From an uncultured Clostridia bacterium (GTDB lineage: Bacteria; Bacillota; Clostridia; UBA1381): DNA of 64,000 nt. Below the pieces are notes generated by a model. It had not been told where the DNA came from, ran no database searches, and worked only from the letters and a program-made list of their open reading frames with translations. The stretch covers positions 62,001-126,000 of the forward strand of contig CAKSFT010000007.1 in the NCBI GenBank assembly GCA_934454145.1, given 5' to 3'. Positions 25,508 through 32,388 of the stretch are shown here, piece after piece; positions within the stretch are counted from its first letter, which is position 1, and each line of letters starts with the position of its first letter. The position numbers and the translations under genes were made by a program.

Positions 25508-26487
25508 AACGCGAAATTCTCATATCAAAGGCATGTGAACTGCTCAGAAACGGCACGGTTGACCGTGTGATGGGCTGGAGTGCCGGAGAATTTGACTATG
25601 ACATAACCCCCGCAGTTTTCAAGAGCGCGGACGAATTGGAAAAATCCTTTGTCTGGAGCGATTTCTGCGGTGCAAACTTTTCAAAATATCTTATAAAGGA
25701 AACCGCCAAAAGCGAAGGCAAGGTGCTTGTATTCCTGAAACCCTGTGACACATACAGCTTTAATCAGCTGCTTACAGAGCACAGGTTTGACCGCGAAAAG
25801 GTGTACGCCGTGGGCGTGCCGTGCAGCGGTATGATTGATGTAAACAAGATAAAAGAAAATGCCGAGGGCATCGCTGCCGTGAAAGAGGACGCCGGCAAAA
25901 TCGTTGTCGAAACCCTTTATGACGGGGCTTTGACCTTTGAAAAATCCGACTTGTTGCCCGACAGATGCATAAACTGCAAGTCAAAAAAACATGTCGCATA
26001 TGATGAGCTTTTGGCTGATGACGGCGAGGTCATTGATTCCAAAAGATTTGACGAAGTGGAAAGAATCGAAAAAATGTCACCCGATGAACGCTTTGCGTTT
26101 TGGCAGAACGAGCTTTCACGCTGCATCCGCTGCAATGCGTGCCGCGACGTATGTCCTGCATGCACCTGCGAAAAATGCGTTTTTGACAACCCGTCATCCG
26201 GCGTTGAAAACAAAGCGGCGGCAAACTCTTTCGAAGAAAAGATGTTCCACATAATCCGCGCGTTCCATGTCGTTGGGCGCTGCACGGACTGCGGAGAATG
26301 CTCGCGCGTATGTCCGCAGCACATTCCGCTGCATCTTTTGAACCGTAAATTTATAAAAGATATTGACAACTTCTACGGCGAATATCAGGCAGGTGCCGAA
26401 GTCGGCAGCCGCGCGCCGATTGTTGACTATAAAACCGATGACCTTGAGCCGGGCGAGGCTGTGGAAAGGGGTGCGGAAAATGCGTAA
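25495..26487 (+). CDS. flxC: FlxC-like iron-sulfur subunit
   Basis: A 330-residue protein starting MQEIKREILISKACELL; TTGGAGG is seven bases upstream and the start lies inside flxD. The first half resembles the N-terminal domain of F420-reducing hydrogenase beta-type proteins (VLVFLKPCDTYSFNQLL, VGVPCSGMIDVNKIK, PDRCINCKSKK). The second half has two [4Fe-4S] motifs, RCIRCNACRDVCPACTC and GRCTDCGECSRVCPQHIP. In the FlxABCD-HdrABC NADH dehydrogenase/heterodisulfide reductase described in sulfate reducers, FlxB and FlxC are iron-sulfur subunits relaying electrons from FlxA to FlxD. I assign it as FlxC by exclusion, since the next gene is closer to FlxB/AsrA. It overlaps that gene by 8 bases. Confidence 0.82.
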   Translation: MQEIKREILISKACELLRNGTVDRVMGWSAGEFDYDITPAVFKSADELEKSFVWSDFCGANFSKYLIKETAKSEGKVLVFLKPCDTYSFNQLLTEHRFDREKVYAVGVPCSGMIDVNKIKENAEGIAAVKEDAGKIVVETLYDGALTFEKSDLLPDRCINCKSKKHVAYDELLADDGEVIDSKRFDEVERIEKMSPDERFAFWQNELSRCIRCNACRDVCPACTCEKCVFDNPSSGVENKAAANSFEEKMFHIIRAFHVVGRCTDCGECSRVCPQHIPLHLLNRKFIKDIDNFYGEYQAGAEVGSRAPIVDYKTDDLEPGEAVERGAENA

Positions 26488-27505
26488 AATTTCACTTGAC
26501 AATATAGACATGCTCTTTTCCGCAATTGCGGAAAAAAACACACTCTACATTCCTCAGGACACGGCGGCGGGCGCAAAGTTTGACAAATGGGAAAGCGGAA
26601 AAACGCTCTCCGGCGCACTGAACACCGTCAGGAGTGCAAAGGATTTCTTCTTTCCGCAAACAGAAAATCTTATGGATTTTAAGGTTGAAGGAAAAAATAT
26701 CGAAATTATCGACACTCGTGAAGAATGTGAAGACTTTGTCATATTCGGCGTGCGCGCATGCGATGTGAAAAGCTTTGAAATTCTGGACCGTGTATTCCTG
26801 GCAGAGCCGGTGGATTCATATTATAAAAACCGCCGCGAGCACGGCATCATCATGTCGCTGGCTTGCACAAAGCCTGCCGAAACATGCTTTTGCCAAACCT
26901 TCGGCATAGACGCATCAAGCCCGGAAGGCGACATTGTCTGCCACAAAACCGAAGATGCGCTCTATATGGAGGCAAAAACCGAAAAAGGCGGCGTGCTCCT
27001 CAAGCTTTTGGAAAATATAACAGAGGACGCGGACGGCAAGGCCGTTTCGGAACAAAAAGCACTGATAAAAGAAAGACTGGAAAAACTCCCGCTCTCAAAT
27101 CTTTCGTCTGATTCATTCGGCAGCGGAAAAACCTCCGAATTTTTTGATGCACCGGAATGGGGCGAGCTTTCCCAATCATGCCTGGGCTGCGGCACATGCA
27201 CCTTTGTGTGCCCGACATGCCAGTGTTATGACATCAAAGACTTCAATACCGGAAACGGCGTAAAGCGTTTCCGTTGCTGGGATTCGTGCATGTACTCGGA
27301 CTTCACAAAAATGTCCGCCGGTCAGCCGCGTCTTACTCAGCTTGAAAGGTTCCGTCAGCGCTTTATGCACAAGCTGGTGTATTATCCCACCAACAATGAC
27401 GGTCTGTTCTCCTGTGTCGGCTGCGGCAGATGCCTTGCAAAATGTCCGATTCAGATGAATATTGTGAAAGTTATGAAAAAGTTAGGAGGGCGCAAAAATG
27501 CTTGA
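26480..27505 (+). CDS. flxB: FlxB / sulfhydrogenase-beta / AsrA-like iron-sulfur subunit
   Basis: A 341-residue protein. The open frame extends upstream to 26363, but the ATG at 26480 overlaps flxC by 8 bases and gives the typical N-terminus MRKISLDNIDMLFSAIAEKN. The N-terminal two-thirds match the AsrA/sulfhydrogenase beta type (FGVRACDVKSFEILDRVF, SLACTKPAETCFCQTFG). The C-terminal part has CLGCGTCTFVCPTCQCYD and CVGCGRCLAKCPIQMNIV, each binding a [4Fe-4S] cluster, separated by a WDSCMYSDFT block. With FlxA it would form the NAD(P)H-oxidising half of the complex. It overlaps flxA by 8 bases. Confidence 0.88.
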   Translation: MRKISLDNIDMLFSAIAEKNTLYIPQDTAAGAKFDKWESGKTLSGALNTVRSAKDFFFPQTENLMDFKVEGKNIEIIDTREECEDFVIFGVRACDVKSFEILDRVFLAEPVDSYYKNRREHGIIMSLACTKPAETCFCQTFGIDASSPEGDIVCHKTEDALYMEAKTEKGGVLLKLLENITEDADGKAVSEQKALIKERLEKLPLSNLSSDSFGSGKTSEFFDAPEWGELSQSCLGCGTCTFVCPTCQCYDIKDFNTGNGVKRFRCWDSCMYSDFTKMSAGQPRLTQLERFRQRFMHKLVYYPTNNDGLFSCVGCGRCLAKCPIQMNIVKVMKKLGGRKNA

Positions 27506-28331
27506 TATGAAAGAACCTCTTATCCCGACAGTGGGCGTGGTGACCGACATCAGAATCGACACCCCCGACGTGAAAACCTTCCGCGTGGTGACCCCCGACG
27601 GCAAAAAGGCGTTTGACCACAAGCCGGGTCAGTGCGCAATGCTTTCCATGCCGGGCGTGGGAGAAGCAATGTTCTCCATCACCTCCTCCCCCACAAACAC
27701 GGAATTTATGGAATTTTCTATAAAAAAATGCGGCTGTGTGACAGAGTGGCTCCACTCCATGGAGGTTGGCCAGCAAATCACAATCCGCGGGCCTTATGGC
27801 AATGCATTCCCGGTGGACACAGAATTTGCCGGGCATGACATGCTGTTTATCGCCGGAGGCATCGGTCTTGCGCCCTTGCGTTCCGTGATAAACTACTGCC
27901 GCCATTACCGCGACAGATATGGCAAAATCGACATCGTATACGGCTCGAGAAGTATGCAGGACTTGGTTGACTACAAGGAAATAATTGAAGAATGGTCAAA
28001 AGATGAGGGCGTAAATGTATATCTCACCATTGACCGCGAACAGCCCGAGTGGGACGGACACGTGGGATTTGTCCCCAACTATGTGAAAGAACTGGATTTT
28101 TCTACCGATAAAACCGCGGTTTTGTGCGGGCCGCCGATTATGATTAAATTCACCCTGGCAGGATTGCAGGAACTCGGCTTTGACAAAACCCAGGTCTACA
28201 CAACTATGGAACTGCGTATGAAATGCGGTATAGGAAAATGCGGACGCTGCAACATCGGCTCAAAATATGTCTGCAAAGACGGTCCTGTTTTCCGCTGTGA
28301 TGAAATAGACGAACTTCCCGACGAATATTGA
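27498..28331 (+). CDS. flxA: FlxA-type FAD/NAD(P)H oxidoreductase subunit (sulfhydrogenase gamma / AsrB-like)
   Basis: A 277-residue ferredoxin-NADP-reductase-fold protein. FAD-binding half: GQCAMLSMPGVGEAMFSITS and TIRGPYGNAFPVD. NAD-binding half: MLFIAGGIGLAPLRSVINYC, VYGSRSMQDLVD and VLCGPPIMIKFTLAGL. C-terminal [2Fe-2S] site: MKCGIGKCGRCNIGSKYVCK. This is the architecture of FlxA, the NADH-oxidising entry point of FlxABCD-HdrABC. Ribosome site AGGAGGGC lies upstream, inside flxB. It is followed 16 bases later by frdB, so NADH oxidation and fumarate reduction sit in one transcript. NADH rather than NADPH is inferred from the family. Confidence 0.92.
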   Translation: MLDMKEPLIPTVGVVTDIRIDTPDVKTFRVVTPDGKKAFDHKPGQCAMLSMPGVGEAMFSITSSPTNTEFMEFSIKKCGCVTEWLHSMEVGQQITIRGPYGNAFPVDTEFAGHDMLFIAGGIGLAPLRSVINYCRHYRDRYGKIDIVYGSRSMQDLVDYKEIIEEWSKDEGVNVYLTIDREQPEWDGHVGFVPNYVKELDFSTDKTAVLCGPPIMIKFTLAGLQELGFDKTQVYTTMELRMKCGIGKCGRCNIGSKYVCKDGPVFRCDEIDELPDEY

Positions 28332-28347
28332 TAAGGAGAAATGGAAT

Positions 28348-29022
28348 ATGGAAAATATGGTTAATATTTACTTGTTCGGCAAGCAGTACAGCGTGCCCGA
28401 TAACCTGACAATAATGCGTGCCATGGAATATGCCGGATATCAGCTTGTCCGCGGCTGCGGCTGCCGAAACGGTTTTTGCGGCGCATGTGCCACAATCTAC
28501 CGCATAAAAGGCGACAGAGAACTCAAAACCTGTCTTGCATGCCAGACAAAAGTGGAAGAAAACATGTATGTTGCAACCCTCCCCTTCTTCCCCCTGGTGA
28601 AACAGGTTTACGACATAGAAAAGGTGAAACCGACAGAACAGATTATGATGCAGCTTTATCCCGAAATCTATGCATGCGTGGGTTGCAATGCCTGTACAAA
28701 AAGCTGTACACAAAGCCTGAACGTTATGCAATACATTGCATATGCACAACGCGGCGAATTTGACAAATGTGCAGAAGAATCCTTTGACTGCGTAATGTGC
28801 GGCGTATGTTCTTCGCGTTGTCCTGCCGGGATTTCACATCCTCAGGTGGCAATGCTTGCCAGAAGATTAAACGGAAAATATCTCGCCCCGAAAAGCGAAC
28901 ATCTTGAAAACCGTGTGAAGGAAATCAAAGACGGCACCTTCACCGAACTCATTGAAAACCTGATGGGCAAGCCTGTCGAGGAAATCAAAGAACTCTATAA
29001 CAACAGAGAAATCGAAAAGTAG
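28348..29022 (+). CDS. frdB: Fumarate reductase iron-sulfur subunit
   Basis: A 224-residue protein. Residues about 1-85 are a plant-type [2Fe-2S] ferredoxin domain (GCGCRNGFCGACATI with a later CLAC). The remainder has two [4Fe-4S] motifs, CVGCNACTKSCTQSLNV and CVMCGVCSSRCPAGI. This layout fits succinate dehydrogenase/fumarate reductase B subunits and the N-terminal part of methanogen TfrB. The CCG domain that TfrB carries at its C-terminus is absent here but present as a separate protein, HdrB, in the same cluster. AAGGAG precedes the start; the frdA start follows by 14 bases. No membrane anchor (cytochrome b, FrdC/D) gene is nearby, so the enzyme should be soluble. Confidence 0.88.
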   Translation: MENMVNIYLFGKQYSVPDNLTIMRAMEYAGYQLVRGCGCRNGFCGACATIYRIKGDRELKTCLACQTKVEENMYVATLPFFPLVKQVYDIEKVKPTEQIMMQLYPEIYACVGCNACTKSCTQSLNVMQYIAYAQRGEFDKCAEESFDCVMCGVCSSRCPAGISHPQVAMLARRLNGKYLAPKSEHLENRVKEIKDGTFTELIENLMGKPVEEIKELYNNREIEK

Positions 29023-29036
29023 GGAGGGATTTTAAT

Positions 29037-30632
29037 ATGTATTCAAAAGAATTTGAGAAATCGCTCAAAGCCGTGGAAGCGGCAAGAGAAGAAAATATTG
29101 CATATGAGCCGAAACGTATGACAGCCGAGGAGAAGGATAACTTGCTTGCGGCATATCACCCCGACTATAAAAAAAGTGAATTTGCCACTTTAGAAATCGG
29201 GCCAAACAAGGGTGAAGCAGTGCCGACAGAGCTTTGTGAAATGCTTCAGGCACACAGCCGCATAAAAGCGGACGACGTAGACCTTGACAACATAAAATAT
29301 GATGTTGATGTGCTTATCATCGGCGGCGGCGGCGCAGGCGCCTCTGCGGCAATAGAAGCCGATAAATCCGGCGCAAAAACCATGATTGTCACAAAGCTGC
29401 GCATGGGTGACGCAAACACAATGATGGCAGAAGGCGGTATCCAGGCGGCAGACAAGCCGAATGACTCGCCCGCGATTCACTTTGTTGACGCCTTTGGCGG
29501 CGGACATTATGCAGCAAAGCGTGAGCTTTTGGCGAAGCTTGTGTGCGATGCACCCGAGGCCATAGAATGGCTGAACGATTTGGGTGTTGAATTTGACAAA
29601 GAACCAGACGGAACCATGATTACCACGCATGGCGGCGGTACATCGCGCAAGCGTATGCATGCCGCAAAAGACTATTCCGGCGCAGAAATCATGCGCACAT
29701 TGCGTGATGAAGTCCTAAACCGCGGCATCGAAGTGGTTGACTTCACCTCCGCGATTGAATTGATACTTGACGAAAACGGCAAAGCCGCCGGTGCGGTTTT
29801 GATGAACATGGAAACCCACGAGCTTATGGTTGCGCGTGCAAAGACCGTCATCATTGCAACAGGCGGTGCCGGACGTATGCACTATCAGGGCTTCCCTACT
29901 TCAAATCACTATGGTGCAACCGCAGACGGGCTTGTCCTGGGCTATAGGGTCGGCGCAAAGCTCCTTTATGCGGAAACCCTGCAATATCACCCCACAGGTG
30001 CGGCATTCCCGCAACAGATTTTCGGCGCATTGGTGACAGAAAAGGTTCGTTCTTTGGGTGCGAAGCTGGTCAATCGCGACGGCAAAGTCTTTATGCATCC
30101 GCTTGAAACCCGTGACGTTGCGGCGGCGTCCATAATCCGTGAATGTTCCGACCGCGACGAAGGTGTGGACACAGGAAGCGGCAAGGCAGTATGGCTTGAC
30201 ACACCGATGATTGAAAAAATCGGCGGCGAAGGCACCATTGAAAAGCGCATACCTGCCATGATGCGTATGTTCGCAAGCTATGGCATAGATATCCGCAAGG
30301 AGCCGATTTTGGTGTATCCTACACTTCATTATCAAAACGGCGGACTTGACATCAATGTGGACGGCATGACGACAAATGTGGAAAACCTTTTTGTAGCCGG
30401 TGAGGCTGTCGGCGGAATCCACGGCCGCAACCGTCTGATGGGCAATTCCCTGCTTGACATAATTGTATTCGGGAGAAATGCCGGTCAAAACGCCTCTGCA
30501 CGCGCAAAGGACGTAAAAGTCGGCAAGCTCACACTGGGACATATCGAAAAATTCGACAAAGAACGTGCGGCGGCGGGAATCAAGACAGATGCAATATCGC
30601 CAAAGCTTCTCCCTGACTATCGCAGAAAATAA
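29037..30632 (+). CDS. frdA: Fumarate reductase flavoprotein subunit (soluble, TfrA/SdhA-like)
   Basis: A 531-residue FAD protein. The dinucleotide-binding fold is VLIIGGGGAGASAAIEADKS near residue 90. Active-site elements of the fumarate reductase/succinate dehydrogenase family are readable: LQYHPTG, TEKVRSLGAKLVNRDG, LHYQNGGLDINVDGM and the C-terminal GIHGRNRLMGNSLLDIIVFG. At the position of the covalent-flavin histidine (SHTVAAEGG in membrane enzymes) this protein has DANTMMAEGG, so FAD is probably not covalently bound. L-aspartate oxidase is the main alternative, but genetic linkage to an FrdB and to Hdr/Flx subunits favours fumarate reductase. An AGGGAGG ribosome site precedes the start. 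Confidence 0.88.
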   Translation: MYSKEFEKSLKAVEAAREENIAYEPKRMTAEEKDNLLAAYHPDYKKSEFATLEIGPNKGEAVPTELCEMLQAHSRIKADDVDLDNIKYDVDVLIIGGGGAGASAAIEADKSGAKTMIVTKLRMGDANTMMAEGGIQAADKPNDSPAIHFVDAFGGGHYAAKRELLAKLVCDAPEAIEWLNDLGVEFDKEPDGTMITTHGGGTSRKRMHAAKDYSGAEIMRTLRDEVLNRGIEVVDFTSAIELILDENGKAAGAVLMNMETHELMVARAKTVIIATGGAGRMHYQGFPTSNHYGATADGLVLGYRVGAKLLYAETLQYHPTGAAFPQQIFGALVTEKVRSLGAKLVNRDGKVFMHPLETRDVAAASIIRECSDRDEGVDTGSGKAVWLDTPMIEKIGGEGTIEKRIPAMMRMFASYGIDIRKEPILVYPTLHYQNGGLDINVDGMTTNVENLFVAGEAVGGIHGRNRLMGNSLLDIIVFGRNAGQNASARAKDVKVGKLTLGHIEKFDKERAAAGIKTDAISPKLLPDYRRK

Positions 30633-30660
30633 AATATATAAAGAAAGCCGGTTTTAAAAA

Positions 30661-30972
30661 ATGATTACAGATTTACTCGAAGCGTTGACTATATTTTGCT
30701 TTGGACTTTCGTGGCCAATATCAATCAGAAAATCTATTGTTTCGCGCACAGCAAAAGGAAAAAGTCTTTTCTTTGAAGTTTTTCTCCTTATAGGTTATGC
30801 GTTTGGTATTGCAAGGAAAATTATTCAGCTATCTGGCGGAAGTTCAGGGTTCATGTTCTTCCTGAGTTTCTTCTTCTATGTACTAAACTTTATTGAAATA
30901 TCCATTGACGTTGGTCTTTATTTCAGAAACAAAAAGCTGGACGAAGCGGCAGAAATGGCGGCAAGAAATTAA
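30661..30972 (+). CDS. Small three-helix membrane protein (PQ-loop-like)
   Basis: A 103-residue protein with about three hydrophobic segments: TIFCFGLSWPISIR, FEVFLLIGYAFGIARKI and FMFFLSFFFYVLNFIEISI. The stretch SIRKSIVSRTAKGKSLFF between the first two resembles the loop of PQ-loop/SemiSWEET-like small membrane proteins. Function unknown. It begins 28 bases after frdA and precedes the cluster's terminator, so it is probably the last gene of the hdr-flx-frd transcript. Its codons are more AT-rich than those of frdA. A transport or membrane-docking role for the soluble complex would be a guess. Confidence 0.75.
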   Translation: MITDLLEALTIFCFGLSWPISIRKSIVSRTAKGKSLFFEVFLLIGYAFGIARKIIQLSGGSSGFMFFLSFFFYVLNFIEISIDVGLYFRNKKLDEAAEMAARN

Positions 30973-30983
30973 AACATTATGTT

Positions 30984-31023
30984 AGGGCTGTTTAAGAAAT
31001 CAATTGATTTCTTAAACAGCCCT
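30984..31023 (+). terminator. Palindromic terminator, copy 2 of the repeat family
   Basis: A perfect 40-base palindrome with 20-base arms beginning AGGGCTGTTTAAGAAATCAA. It lies 11 bases after the stop of the small membrane protein and is followed by TTCTTTTTG on the plus strand. Confidence 0.8.
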
Positions 31024-31050
31024 TTCTTTTTGTAAATCCAAACGCAAAAA

Positions 31051-31077
31051 CGCGGTTTCCCGATTTGGGAAACCGCG
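31051..31077 (-). terminator. Intrinsic terminator of tuf
   Basis: An 11 bp stem CGCGGTTTCCC / GGGAAACCGCG with a five-base loop, followed on the minus strand by TTTTTGCG. It is placed 21 bases after the tuf stop and differs in sequence from the repeated family. Confidence 0.85.
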
Positions 31078-31098
31078 TAATCTTTTTATAAACTAAGA

Positions 31099-32301
31099 TT
31101 ATGCTTCGATTTCAGATACGACACCTGAACCAACTGTTCTGCCACCTTCACGGATAGCGAAACGCAATCCCTTTTCGATAGCGATAGGTGTGATAAGTTC
31201 AACTTCCATCTTTACATTATCACCGGGCATGCACATTTCTGTACCTTCCGGCAATTTGATAACGCCTGTAACGTCAGTTGTTCTGAAATAGAACTGAGGT
31301 CTGTAGTTGTTGAAGAACGGTGTATGACGTCCGCCTTCTTCTTTTGTCAGGACGTAAACTTCACCCTTAAACTTTGTGTGCGGATGAATTGTTCCCGGCT
31401 TTGCAAGAACCTGTCCTCTTTCAATTTCGTTTCTCTGTACACCACGGAGAAGAGCACCGATGTTGTCACCTGCTTCAGCATAGTCAAGAAGCTTTCTGAA
31501 CATTTCTATACCTGTAACAACAACTTTTCTTGCTTCATCTGTCAAACCAACAATTTCAACTTCTTCAGAAACCTTAAGCTGACCTCTTTCAACTCTACCT
31601 GTAGCAACAGTACCACGGCCTGTGATTGAGAAGATATCTTCGATTGGCATCAAGAACGGCAGGTCTGCCTTTCTGTCCGGAGTCGGGATATAGCTGTCAA
31701 CAGCATCCATAAGGTCCAGAATGCACTTGTATTCGGGAGCTGAAGGATCTGTTGATGTGCTTTCCAATACCTGCAAAGCAGAACCGGAAATGATAGGTGT
31801 ATCATCGCCCGGGAAGTCATACTCTGAAAGCAAATCTCTGATTTCCATTTCAACGAGTTCCATGAGTTCAGGGTCGTCAACCTGGTCAGCCTTGTTCATG
31901 AATACTACGATATAAGGAACGCCAACCTGTCTTGACAACAGAATGTGTTCTCTTGTCTGAGGCATAGGACCGTCAGCAGCAGAAACAACCAATATAGCGC
32001 CGTCCATCTGAGCAGCACCTGTAATCATGTTCTTTACATAGTCGGCGTGCCCTGGGCAGTCAACGTGAGCATAGTGACGGTTGTCAGTTTCATACTCAAC
32101 GTGAGCTGTAGAAATCGTGATACCTCTTTCTCTTTCTTCAGGAGCCTTATCAATCATGTCGTATGCTTCAAATTGAGCCTGTCCCTTGAGAGCCAGTACC
32201 TTTGTGATAGCAGCTGTAAGAGTTGTCTTACCGTGGTCAACGTGACCGATGGTTCCAATGTTTACGTGTGGCTTAGTTCTTTCAAATTTAGCTTTTGCCA
32301 T
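31099..32301 (-). CDS. tuf: Translation elongation factor Tu
   Basis: A 400-residue GTPase that delivers aminoacyl-tRNA to the ribosome. The N-terminus MAKAKFERTKPHVNIGTIGH, P-loop GHVDHGKTTLTAAI, switch II DCPGHADYVKNMITGA, NKAD and the C-terminal RFAIREGGRTVGSGVV are all as expected. It is the last gene of the str operon, 87 bases after fusA, with its own AGGAGG site. Codon use is strongly biased, as usual for this highly expressed gene. Confidence 0.99.
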   Translation of the reverse strand: MAKAKFERTKPHVNIGTIGHVDHGKTTLTAAITKVLALKGQAQFEAYDMIDKAPEERERGITISTAHVEYETDNRHYAHVDCPGHADYVKNMITGAAQMDGAILVVSAADGPMPQTREHILLSRQVGVPYIVVFMNKADQVDDPELMELVEMEIRDLLSEYDFPGDDTPIISGSALQVLESTSTDPSAPEYKCILDLMDAVDSYIPTPDRKADLPFLMPIEDIFSITGRGTVATGRVERGQLKVSEEVEIVGLTDEARKVVVTGIEMFRKLLDYAEAGDNIGALLRGVQRNEIERGQVLAKPGTIHPHTKFKGEVYVLTKEEGGRHTPFFNNYRPQFYFRTTDVTGVIKLPEGTEMCMPGDNVKMEVELITPIAIEKGLRFAIREGGRTVGSGVVSEIEA

Positions 32302-32388
32302 TTTATATTTCCTCCTTTTAAATTAAGTTTTTTTAAACTTATTTCTATTTTACAATTTTTTTGCAAAAATGTCAATACTTTTTATGAA

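Noticed and set aside
29037..30632. Annotation as L-aspartate oxidase (NadB)
   Set aside because: No nadA or nadC nearby, and the gene is embedded behind an FrdB-type subunit and an Hdr/Flx cluster.
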